A stretch of 64,000 nt of DNA from Syngnathus acus (lineage: Eukaryota; Chordata; Actinopteri; Syngnathiformes; Syngnathidae). The DNA is taken from assembly GCF_901709675.1 (NCBI RefSeq), contig NC_051108.1, positions 496,001 through 560,000 of the forward strand, written 5' to 3'. Both the position numbers and the translations under genes were made by a program. Shown here piece by piece: positions 51,131-62,600 of the stretch (positions within the stretch are counted from its first letter, which is position 1; every line of letters begins with the position of its first letter). Below the pieces are notes generated by a model. The model was not told the DNA's origin. It searched no databases and was given only the letters and a program-made list of their open reading frames with translations.

Positions 51131-53079
51131 CAAACAGTACAAACGACAAAAGACGCCATGCAATGGCAAACACTACAAACAAAAGACGCCATGCAATGGC
51201 AAACACTACAAACAAAAGACGCCATGCAATGGCAAACACTACAAACAAAAGACGCCATGCAATGGCAAACACTACAAACAAAAGACGCCATGCAATGGCA
51301 AACACTACAAACAAAAGACGCCATGCAATGGCAAACACTACAAACAAAAGACGCCATGCAATGGCAAAACACTACAAACAAAAGACGCCATGCAATGGCA
51401 AACACTACAAACAAAAGACGCCATGCAATGGCAAACACTACAAACAAAAGACGCCATGCAATGGCAAACACTACAAACAAAACACGCCATGCAATGGCAA
51501 ACAGTACAAACGACAAAAGGCGCCATACAATGGCAAACAGTACAAACGACAAAAGGCGCCATGCAATGGCAAACACTACAAACAAAACACGCCATGCAAT
51601 GGCAAACACTACAAACACAACACGCCATGCAATGGCAAACAGTACAAACGACAAAAGACGCCATACAATGGCAAACAGTACAAACGACAAAAGACGCCAT
51701 ACAATGGCAAACAGTACAAACGACAAAACGCGCCATACAATGGCAAACAGTACAAACGACAAAAGGCGCCATACAATGGCAAACAGTACAAACGACAAAA
51801 GGCGCCATACAATGGCAAACAGTACAAACGACAAAAGGCGCCATACAATGGCAAACAGTACAAACGACAAAAGGCGCCATACAATGGCAAACAGTACAAA
51901 CGACAAAAGGCGCCATACAATGGCAAACAGTACAAACGACAAAAGGCGCCATACAATGGCAAACAGTACAAACGACAAAAGGCGCCATACAATGGCAAAC
52001 AGTACAAACGACAAAAGGCGCCATACAATGGCAAACAGTACAAACGACAAAACGCGCCATACAATGGCAAACAGTACAAACGACAAAACGCGCCATACAA
52101 TGGCAAACAGTACAAACGACAAAAGGCGCCATACAATGGCAAACAGTACAAACGACAAAAGGCGCCATACAATGGCAAACAGTACAAACGACAAAAGACG
52201 CCATACAATGGCAAACAGTACAAACGACAAAAGACGCCATACAATGGCAAACAGTACAAACGACAAAAGGCGCCATACAATGGCAAACAGTACAAACGAC
52301 AAAAGGCGCCATACAATGGCAAACAGTACAAACGACAAAAGGCGCCATACAATGGCAAACAGTACAAACGACAAAAGGCGCCATACAATGGCAAACAGTA
52401 CAAACGACAAAAGGCGCCATACAATGGCAAACAGTACAAACGACAAAAGGCGCCATACAATGGCAAACAGTACAAACGACAAAAGGCGCCATACAATGGC
52501 AAACAGTACAAACGACAAAAGGCGCCATACAATGGCAAACAGTACAAACGACAAAAGGCGCCATACAATGGCAAACAGTACAAACGACAAAAGGCGCCAT
52601 ACAATGGCAAACAGTACAAACGACAAAACGCGCCATACAATGGCAAACAGTACAAACGACAAAACGCGCCATACAATGGCAAACAGTACAAACGACAAAA
52701 GGCGCCATACAATGGCAAACAGTACAAACGACAAAAGGCGCCATACAATGGCAAACAGTACAAACGACAAAAGACGCCATACAATGGCAAACAGTACAAA
52801 CGACAAAAGGCGCCATACAATGGCAAACAGTACAAACGACAAAAGGCGCCATACAATGGCAAACAGTACAAACGACAAAAGGCGCCATACAATGGCAAAC
52901 AGTACAAACGACAAAAGGCGCCATACAATGGCAAACAGTACAAACGACAAAAGGCGCCATACAATGGCAAACAGTACAAACGACAAAAGGCGCCATACAA
53001 TGGCAAACAGTACAAACGACAAAAGGCGCCATACAATGGCAAACAGTACAAACGACAAAACGCGCCATACAATGGCAAA
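51131..53079. repeat. 33/36-bp minisatellite, right array (inverted)
   Basis: Reverse complement of the left array: 33-bp units near 51,150-51,490, mixed units to about 51,640, then about 40 units of 36 bp. It has fewer 33-bp units than the left array, and one unit has an extra base (51,366). Confidence 0.97.
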
Positions 53080-54029
53080 CAGTACAACAGTACAATACAG
53101 CACAGCACAACACAGTGCAACACAGCACAACACAGTACAGCACAACACAGTACAGCACAGCACAACACAACAGTACAGCGCAACAGTACAACACAGCGCA
53201 ACAGTGCAACACAGCGCAACAGTGCAACACAGCGCAACAGTGCAACACAGCGCAACAGTGCAACACAGCGCAACAGTGCAACAGTACAACACAGCGCAAC
53301 AGTGCAACAGTACAACACAGCGCAACAGTACAACACAGTGCAACAGTACAACACAGTGCAACAGTACAACACAGTGCAACAGCACAACACGGTACAGTAC
53401 AACAGAACACAGTGCAACAGTACAACACAGTGCAACAGTACAACACAGTGCAGCACAGTGCAACAGTACAACACAGCGCAACACAGTACAGCGCAACACA
53501 GTACAGCACAACACAGTGCAACAGAACACAGCGCAACAGTGCAACAGTACATCAGCACAACACAGCACAATACCATACAGTACAATACCATACCAAAAAA
53601 ATACAAAATACAATACAATACATGCAATGCAACACAACACAACACATACAGTACAAACAAAATACATACAATACAAACCATACATACAGTACAATACCAT
53701 ACCAAAAAAATACAAAATACAATACATGCAATGCAACACAACACAATACATACAGTACAAACAAAACAATACATACAATACAAACCATACATACAGTACA
53801 ATACATACAAACAATACATGTCTATGTCTCTCCCTTGTGATGAGCTGGATGAAGTGGCTGGAGAGAGGGAAGTTTGGGAGTCCCTCCTAAAGCTGCTGCC
53901 GCCGCGATCCGAGCCCCGGATAAGCGGAAGAAGTTGGATGGATGGACGGACATAGAATACATACAATACCCTACCATACATACAATACAATACCATACCA
54001 TACAATAAACACTACAATACAAACAATTG

Positions 54030-54256
54030 ATTGATAGAACTTTATTCCACAACAGGGAAATTTACTTGTCACAGCAGCGTACGAGAGTGCAAGAATACAA
54101 GGGACAAGTGCCAAATGTAAAAATGGATAAATAAGAGAGCCCCCTAGTGGCCTTGCCCCAGGCAGTTGCCTGGTCTGGTAAAGCACAGCTCTGCGTCAGG
54201 GAGTTCGATGGTGTGACTTCTCACCGGCGTCGCCCTGCTCACAGGTTTTATACAAA
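54030..54256 (-). mobile_element. LINE 3'-end-like fragment (right arm mirror)
   Basis: Mirror copy of 47,130-47,356, identical over the stretches compared. Confidence 0.5.
54136..54150 (-). promoter_or_regulatory. CTCF-type motif, right arm
   Basis: Mirror of the 47,236 site on the minus strand, so the pair is convergent across about 6.9 kb. Confidence 0.4.
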
Positions 54257-54945
54257 AAAAAATTGAAAAGTACAAATGGTGCAATTGGTAAAAGTGATCA
54301 CATTTACAGTCAGCTGAAACTTTACACCAACGGGCTTTCACCTGATTTGGGACTACTCCTCCTCAGCATCCTCAACAACAGGAGCCTCCTGCTTGCTTTG
54401 TATAGAAGGGTGCTGGCTGGGAGGCCTTTATGAGCGCTACAAAACACAGACACAAATTATTGCAACACTTGTAGACATTGAGTAGAGTGGCAATGGCATG
54501 ATATTTTTGCAACAATTAAACATACCAACTACAGTTTTATACTTAAAATACGTATACAATTATCAGTATATTGTAATGAGTTGTAATAATGACAAAAGTA
54601 TCCAAATTATAATATTTTGATTTTATCATCCATCAACTCACTCAGAAATGGCGGCATGAATCGAGCAGTCGTCCAAAACGGGAGAAAATCACGCTCGCAA
54701 ATGTTTGTTGTGGGCGGGCGGGCGCCATCTTGGAATAGATTTGAACATGACGTAACCGATTCGTCACATTCGTCACGTTTGCATAACACGGAAATAGCAC
54801 ACTATATGTATGTAATGTAATTTGACGAAACAAAACTCCAAAGAGATTTGAAATACTGTCGCGGCAAAACTACAGTCGCGGTGGCCGTGACGTGTGAAAA
54901 TCTTGCATCGAACAAACAAGGCGTCACGGCAATGAACGACAAACA

Positions 54946-55286
54946 TTTGATAGCATACTAGCTTACCCGAGAAACCGCCACACGGTCGGTGGCGCCTTGA
55001 ATCCTGCAACAAACAAACAAGGCGTCCGTCGTGAGGAACGCCAATGAACGACAAACATTTGATAGCATACTAGCTTACCCGAGAAACCGCCACACGGTCG
55101 GTGGCGCCTTGAATCCTGCAACAAACAAACAAGGCGTCCGTCGTGAGGAACGCCAATGAAGGACAAACATTTGATAGCATACTAGCTTACCCGAGAAACC
55201 GCCACACGGTCGGTGGCGCCTTGAATCCTGCAACAAACAAACAAGGCGTCCGTCGTGAGGAACGCCAATGAACGACAAACATTTAC
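54946..55286 (-). repeat. Three 112-bp tandem units (right arm mirror)
   Basis: Reverse-complement counterpart of 46,100-46,440, with the same splice-like signals on the minus strand. Confidence 0.75.
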
Positions 55287-56306
55287 TAGCACGCTAGCTT
55301 AGCTGAGCTGAGAAACCGCCCGCGTGTCGCACCTGCATATGACAACTTCCCTTGAGCACACACGGTCCCCAATTCATGACGTCACATCCGCCAATTCAAA
55401 TCTCCCTCGCCTGCTCGTCCAATGGCGCTTCGCACACTCGCGTACCACGTGACAGGCCACTTCATTAGGGAAAAATCATGGTCAAAGTGAAAAGTGCCAC
55501 ACCCGCCAAGGGCAGGTCTCGAACACTAGTTCCATCGTGTCAGAGGCAATGACGTTAACCACTCGACCAAAGACTCGTGACTATTGCAGTGACAGAAGAG
55601 CAATCCACGCTCACCTCAAGACTGAAAACTGCCTTCAAAAACCTAAGTGCCACTTTGCCCGCCTCCTACCTCTGCCCAAAGTCAGTCTGACCAATCAGAG
55701 CGCAGCTGAAATGGGCCTGACCACGTCCATTTTTCCAACAGCCAATCGGAAGGCAATTTTAAATTGACGACGCCACGCCTACTTCACATCCCACCAATCA
55801 CAGGACCCCTCGTCTGCATCACCACGCCCGCCCCCTTTCCAACCAATCGGATTTCATTCTCATTGCCCCGCCCACTTCCTGAGACCTCAGCGAATCATGA
55901 AAGCAGTATTAAACAAGCGAAAGGAAAACAATAAATGAAAAATAAGAGTCACAATCTTTATGCAGAAGTGAGAGAAAACGGACAAAGTACAGCCCAAGGG
56001 CTGGTCTCGAACACTAGTCCCATCGTGTCAGAGGTAATGACGTTAACCACTCGACCAAAGACTCGTAAATACGGCAGTGACAGATGAGCAACCCATGCTC
56101 ACCTCAAGACCTTCAAAAACCTGTGCCACTTTGCCCGCCTCCTACCAGTCAGTCTGACCAATCAGAGCGCAGCTAAAATTGGCCTGACCACGCCCACTTT
56201 TCTCCTAACGTGAAATGACAACAAATGTACATTCTGATCTGTCATACCTCCCTGGAGCCACTTGGAGGCAGTAAAGCGCCTCTAAACTGAATCGCCAACT
56301 GCCATA

Positions 56307-56769
56307 GTAGTGATGTGCATTCCAGTTCTTTTAAGTGAACTGAATCTTTAGAATCGGTTCACTCAAAATATTTGTTCAAAAGAATAGTTCACCAAATCGT
56401 TCGCCACACTTTGTTTATTCTTTTTTTTTACCTCGTGGTGTACCTATTGAAGTGTCTATCAAGTGGTACCACTATGCAATAGTGTTTACCAGCTCAGCGG
56501 CCTAGTGGTAGAGTGTCCGCCCTGAGACTGGTAGGTTGTGGGTTCAAACCCCGGCCGGGTCATACCGGAGACTATAAAAATGGTATCCATTTCTTCCCTG
56601 CTTGGCACTCAGTGTAAGGGGTTGAAATGGGGCTCCGCTGCTGCTCACGATCATTTTCATTTATAAAATCAAGATTACCCAAAGAGAAGCATAATCTCCC
56701 CGTTTTTGCACAACGGCGCATCCCTTTATGCAATCAAGTTAGCCGAAGAACTGGAATGCACATCACTAC
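56307..56769. mobile_element. MITE-like DNA element with 24-bp terminal inverted repeats
   Basis: GTAGTGATGTGCATTCCAGT + TCTT at 56,307-56,330 is perfectly inverted at 56,746-56,769. The element contains the SINE at 56,491. No transposase. A clear target-site duplication is not visible. Confidence 0.75.
56491..56645 (+). mobile_element. tRNA-derived SINE nested in the MITE
   Basis: The head has an A box-like GGCCTAGTGGTAGAGTG and a perfect B box GGTTCAAACC (56,541-56,550). It is followed by CCCTGCTTGGCACTCAG and CGCTGCTGCTCAC, the same body as at 39,305. The 3' tail is truncated. Confidence 0.75.
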
Positions 56770-57413
56770 AGTTGCCCAATTGCCTCGTTCGCGAACGGGA
56801 AAATCAGGATTCGTACTGATCCGTTCTCGCGATGAACTGGAAATGCAAATCACTCACTCACTCACTCACTCCCAGATCTGTTCAGTTGGTGAGCGGGAAA
56901 TGCAATTCGCGACTCGTTCGTGAACAGGAAGTGACGTCATTTTCTTCTTCGTTTTGTGTTACGACGGGGTGGCACCAGCTTCAATGCGCGTTACCGACAC
57001 CTACTGGTTGAAGTCATATGAACTGCAAAAAGTGACAGGAAGTGATTCGTTCACTCTCATTCACTGAAAAATAAAATCGTTCTTTTGAACGAATCGTCTA
57101 TGCCACAGTGGCAGAAACCAACGAAGAAAAAGTGGCATTGAAGAAGAACGTTTAGTCGAGCAGGTAAACGTGAATATTTGATGTTTTCACTCTTGAGTTA
57201 GTTCTCAAGACGGAGTTTAATTTGTTTGGTTTGCGATTGCATAGTTGAAAGCCAAAGTGTCACTTCGATGTGAAATGTCTTGAGGAACAACGCGTTAAAG
57301 CAAACAACAATCAGTCAAATCGGTTATTATGTGACAACAATGGCATAAACTGCACAAATCTGCGGACAAAACCAATATAACCAGGTTACCTTTGCGGACA
57401 AAATCAATATGAA
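56770..57413. other. Spacer upstream of l3hypdh
   Basis: It contains a (CACT)n run at about 56,850-56,871 and another decayed inverted-repeat sequence (GAACGAATCG / ATCGTTC motifs, 56,880-57,105), probably a second DNA transposon. The l3hypdh promoter must lie in the last 300 bp. Confidence 0.45.
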
Positions 57414-58951
57414 ATGTTAGCTTTGCTGCACAGGGCAGCGATGGATGTTCGACTTCCGCCACACGAGGGCGCCAAGCTGTCGGTGGTGGACATGCACACG
57501 GGCGGCGAGCCTCTCCGCATCATCGTGAGCGGCTACCCGGAGGTCAAAGGCCAAACGTTGCTGTCCAAGCGGCGTTACGTGCGGGAGCACCTGGACCACC
57601 TGCGGCGAGTGCTGATGCTGGAGCCTCGGGGTCACTACGACATGTACGGCGCCTTGCTGGTGGCCAGCGAGTTGCCCGACGCCCACCTGGGCGTCTTGTT
57701 CATGCACAACGAGGGCTACAGCACCATGTGCGGCCACGCCGTAGTGGCCCTGGGACGCTTTGCCGTCGATTACGGCCTGGCCAAGGAGCCGCGCTCACCC
57801 GAGACGCCCGTCAACATCCACTGCCCGTGCGGGCTGGTCAGGGCCTTCGTCGAGTACGCCGACGAAGGCAAAACGGGCGCGGTGAGGTTCCTCAGCGTGC
57901 CGGCCTTTGTCTTTGCCACCGGTATATATACCATTTCTTTTCCAAATAAGGACTTTTTTTAATGTCTATTCTAACCGACCAATTTTTAGGCAAATTAAAA
58001 AAATTGATTCTGGCAGACGTGACGGTGGCAGTGGAAGGCTTTGGCGACGTCACGGTGGACATCAGTTACGGAGGAGCCTTTTACGCCTTTGTGGATGCGC
58101 GACGCTTTGACCTGGATGTGAGGGAGTCCCGGACCAGACATCTAGTGGACGCTGCCACGGCCGTTACCAAAGCTGTCAAATCGCAGGTACGAGGTCATGG
58201 AAGGCTGGGCTGGCTGGCTGGCTGGCTGGGCTGCCTGGGGCTGGGGCTGGGGCTGGACTGGACTGGGTCCAAATGATCAATCTTGTTGATGAAGTGTGTA
58301 ATGATCATGTACGCTGTCAAAATGCTTCAAAAATCTCAACAAGTGTAAAAAGACATGTTGATTAACAGCATCTTGTTCCTCCTCCCAGGTGAAGCTGCGC
58401 CACCCGGTGAGCGACGACCTGGCCTTCCTGTACGGCACCATCCTCACCGACGGCAAAGATGAGTTCTCCTCCGACGCCACCGCCAATGTCTGCGTGTTTG
58501 CCGAAGCGCAGGTCACCTACTGACAAATCAGTGCAACTTGCCTCCATTGGGACTTAACTTAAGCAAACATACTGAGGGCATGCTACTTACTTTCGCCGGT
58601 TGAAGGTGGACCGCAGCCCAACCGGATCCGGGGTGACGGCGCGAGTGGCCCTCCAGTACCACAAAGGTCAGATCCGGTTGAACCAGTCAAGGACGTTCCA
58701 GAGCGGCGCCACGGGATCGCAGTTCACCGGCAAAGCCGTGGAGGTACCTGCCTAACCGACCGACCGACTGGCCGGCCGGCCGCCGTGGTGGACGTTTGCT
58801 GAGCCCGTGTCTTCAACTTGTGCAGGAGACCACGTGCGGCGACTTCAAGGCGGTGGTGGTGGAGGTGGCCGGCAGAGCTTTTTACACGGGAGCGTCTTGT
58901 TTTGTGCAGGAGGCGGCGGATCAGCTGAACGGTGGCTTTCTGCTCAAGTGA
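57414..58951 (+). CDS. l3hypdh: Trans-L-3-hydroxyproline dehydratase
   Basis: Five exons: 57414-57921, 58017-58186, 58389-58511, 58606-58743, 58826-58951 (TGA). From ATG 57,414 the product is 354 residues, the human length; ATG 57,441 (MDVRLPPH) would give 345. It dehydrates trans-3-hydroxy-L-proline to pyrroline-2-carboxylate and belongs to the proline racemase superfamily. Motifs: VVDMHTGGEPLRI, NEGYSTMCGHAV with the catalytic base Cys106, SVPAFVFAT, DISYGGAFYAFVDA, DLAFLYGTILTDGKDE and DRSPTGSGVTAR. Thr273 replaces the second racemase cysteine, which marks the dehydratase. The C-terminus is GGFLLK, as in human. Convergent with daam1, its neighbourhood in human 14q23. AATAAA follows at about 59,080. 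Confidence 0.96.
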
Positions 58952-59659
58952 GCTAGCCTGGCTTGCCACACGTCGCATTGGTTCAAATACAGCCGTGACG
59001 TAGCGGCGCATGTTGACCTTCTGACCCGCAAGATGGAGCTCTAACTCCATCGAGTGTCTCGTATGTTTTCTATTCAATGAATAAAAGCACAAAGATTGGT
59101 TGTTTCGGTATATTTTTAATGGCATTTTAGCATTGGAACTACAGCTTGATATGTGCAAGTGGAACAAGCACGTCACCTTTTTAACCTTGCGTGTTTTTTT
59201 TAAACACATATACCGTATGTCATCGAGGACATACACAAGTGTCCACGCTCAAAATTGCTTGGACATTTTAGGCCCAGGCCTGGAAAAGTACCGACTTGAC
59301 GTGAAAATTATAAACAGTTAAGGCCAGCTCTTAAACAGTGATCTGATGTTACTTATAGAAATGCTGCACACGTGTCAAAAAAAAAAAAAAAAAGCTGCTT
59401 CTCAGCGACCTTTGCTTGCGGTTAAAGCTCTGACGAGGGGAAAAAAGTTCAACTTGAGTTTCCACTCACCAACTTTGTACAAAATGGCCTCGCGTTTGGA
59501 GTCTTTAAGAGGATCTTCAACCTGTTTGGAGGAAGGGTTCATACGTAGCAAAAAAAAAACCCAACTTGACGGATCCTGTCAAAAGGCGTCTTCGTTAGTT
59601 AGTCATGAAATCAAAACAAAAGCGAGGGAAAACCTGGAAGGTGTGCGGAGAACAACCTC
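58952..59659. other. Converging 3' UTRs of l3hypdh and daam1
   Basis: AATAAA at about 59,080 ends l3hypdh. AT-rich sequence with an (A)n tract near 59,378-59,393 is probably the daam1 3' UTR on the minus strand. No further gene. Confidence 0.5.
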
Positions 59660-62600
59660 CTACATGTTGAGCTTTGTGACGGGTCGTTCGCGCCCGCCGT
59701 CCGAGTTCTGGCTGTTGATGCGCTTGCGGTTGCGCTTCATCTTGGACAAGTCCTTGTCGAAGACCTCGCCCGAGCGCAGCGCCGACACCAGGTCGTCAAA
59801 CTCTCCGCCGCCGTCGTCCTCGCCGTTGGCCTTAGCCTTGCGCGCCTTGCGCTCCTTCTCCCGCTGCTCTTTGAGCTGCACGGCAACCCGACGTCAGCAA
59901 AGCCAAACGCGGAAGCGCGGTGGCTCGACAGGGCGTGCGCGGGCGGTCGTTACCTGAGCCTCCATTTTAGCCCTACGCTCCTCTTCCTCCTTGCGCCGCC
60001 GCATGTTGTCATTCTCCTGCTGCGCCTCGCCGAACGACTGCAAGAACTGGTCGAAGATGCCGAAGAACTCGTCGGGCTGCATCTTGCCGGCGTCCTCGCC
60101 AAAGTGCTTTACGGCCTTCGCAAACTGCGGGAGGAAGTGGGAGAAGGGCCCCTCGGCGATTAGTGGCCGCTTTACGGAAGACTCGTTAGGGAGCCGGTTC
60201 TTTGAAATGAGAACGCTTTGAAAGCCACGCCGGCTCACAGCTTGACCGGCGGCTGATTACAGCCCAGACCAGAGTCCAAACGGAGGCGACTACTTTTCAC
60301 AGCAGGTTAACAAGAAGGCAGGACGTGCCGTGCCGAGCCGAGGGAGCAGGTTTTGCTGGAACTGTGCAACGTTTGAGTCGGAAAGCTTTCCCCATGTAAA
60401 CGCTTGTCACCCCACAACAGCAAGCATGAGCAGAAACAGGAAAAAAAAATGCCAATAAAGCGGCGTCAGCCCAACAACATGCTCAGGTTTCCTCTTGTAA
60501 AAGCCTAATGGAGGCCCGACCGACTCTTGTTAAAATTGCTCTTTGGTGTTTGCGATGCAGCTGTGGCGTCAACGCGCTCGCTCGCCCGCCCGCTCTCTCC
60601 CCGCACGGTAATTCCCGTCAGCCTTACCAAGTCTTTGGCCTCCGTCAGCGAGTCCTCCACATCCGAGAAGCTGAAGCTGGCCACGGTGATGAACTGGCTG
60701 ACCACAGACACAAACTTGTCACCTGGCTCCTGCGCTCGCTTCTTCTGGTAGTCCAGCTCCTGGCGTGCGGAGGGAACAAAAAACCAGACCAAGCTTTAGT
60801 CAGGCGCCCGACAAAGAGTGACCGAGACCGAAACATTTGTGGGCCACGTACGCTCTCCACGCTCTTCAGGCCGCCGCGCAAGTTGCCCACGTCTTTCTCC
60901 AGCTCGGTCATGCTGCAAGCAAAAGCAAGCATTCGGTGAGCGTCACGTCACGTCACGTCACGTCACGCCACGTCACGTCACGCCACGCCGCTTGTCGGCC
61001 ACAGAAAAGTCCACCTACTTGACTTTGGCTGCTTCGGGGACACTCGGCAGGTCACCGTGAAACTTGAGCACTTTGGGGTATTTCTTCTCCAGGATGGTGA
61101 TCAGGTAGTGCAAAAGATTGATGTTCCTGGCAAGAGGGAAGCGAGCGGCGGGCGGGCGGGCGGTAAGTAAGCGCACGACGGGACGTGGCGGTCACTGGCT
61201 GGCGCCGCCTCTCACTTGTCGATGCTGGATTTGGTGTCGGCGATCTTGTTGAGCGAGGACACCTTAAAGCCGTAAGCGTTGCCCCGCTGGCCCTTGTTCA
61301 TGTAGTTGCCGAAGGCCAGCACCACCTCCAGCAGCTGCTTCAGGTTTCTGCTGTGCAGGACCTCTTTGGAAGCCTTCGTCAGAGCTGCGGAAGACGACGC
61401 AAACAACGGCGGCTTTCAAAGCCAGAAGCCAGAAGCCGCTCGCTCGCTCGCTCACCTTCAACTTTGGGCTTGATCTCCGCTATCCGCTCGGTAAACTTCT
61501 TTTTGAAGTACAAAGACTGCAGTCTCTGCTGGTAGTGGTTTATTCTGGACGGGCGGGATTAAAACAGGCTTGAGTGGGGAAAAGTTGGGAGAAGCGACAA
61601 AGCGGGCGGGGCTGGCTCCTTTTGTTTTTGTCCCTTGCAAGCGACCAAACGCACCTGCTCATCTCGTAGAGGAAGCGGTCGGGTTTGGCCATGCGGTCCA
61701 GCTCGTGCTTGTGCTCCTCCAGGAGGTCCACGTCGCTCTTCTCCGGCACAAATTTCAGCAGCTGAAAGGCCACAAAGGGGTCAAGGTCCAGTTGTCTGCA
61801 TTCCATTCCAGCAGATGAAATAAGGTCCGTTGCGGCACCTGCTCCAGCATGTCTTTGGGAAGGTCCTCCTGCTCGTCCATGGTGAGGATGGCCCTCTTGA
61901 TTTCCTCATTGGACAGCTTGAGCCTGCAGCACAAGACACATTAGCGGCAAGTCGAGCGTCGCGCGAGCGAGCGACTGCGGCGCTACCTGGACAGGAGGAT
62001 GTTGCAGTTTTGCGCTCGCCGGCCGTCAATCACCGACAGCTCCCTCACCTTTTTGGAGCCCAGCGCGTCGTCCTCGGCCTCTTTCTGCGAGGCAAACGTG
62101 CCCTTTTAGTGACTGGCTGTCTGTCGCTCGCTCACACACGCAAACACGCTGTCCACGCAACAGCAAAAATAAACGTCGCACAGGAAAGGTCAAGACAGCG
62201 CGACAGACAGTACGGACACGTCTTGCCGATATGGCGCGCGGCAAACATCGGAGCAGAGCGTGAGGTGGACATAAGAAATCGGCAAGGGCCTAAAAAGAGC
62301 AGCAACTCTGCTCACTCACTCACTCACCTGTTTGCTGTTATTGATGGTAAAGAAGTCCTAAAGGGCAGCCGGGAAGCAGGGGGAGACGCAGAAGCGGTCG
62401 TTAGAATGAGTCAGGCAAGTTACGTGATGGCAGCCCGCCCAGCCGGCCGGCCGGCCGCAACACGCATGCACACACGCAAGGCAAAAGAGCAAAAGCCAAT
62501 CATATTCTTGTTTTGGCCAAAAGACGTGAACGGGCTCGGATCCCAAAATTCTCCTCGGTTCTGTGCGCACGCGTTCTTCCTGTGGAGCCAAACTTTTCAG

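Larger units (their letters stand above)
45172..56200. repeat. Large inverted repeat (palindrome), about 11 kb
   Basis: Left arm 45,172-50,974 and right arm 50,975-56,200. From about 45,420 to 47,850 every matched feature obeys left + right = 101,386, so 2.4 kb aligns without net indel, with only single-base changes seen (for example near 46,547 against 54,837). The outermost 250 bp are more diverged and carry a net 19-bp indel. The minisatellite and central parts differ in copy number, so the physical centre (about 50,975) is offset from the axis of the outer arms (50,693). No target-site duplication is evident. Contents are annotated separately. Confidence 0.95.

Noticed and set aside
48289-53079. 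CRISPR-like array
   Set aside because: Units are contiguous 33/36-bp repeats without unique spacers, and the DNA is from a vertebrate.
47381-54005. Giant reading frames of 700-2,127 codons on both strands
   Set aside because: They are translations of the stop-free 33/36-bp minisatellite and TG-rich repeats, open in several frames at once. Composition is purely repetitive and the frames cross the palindrome centre.
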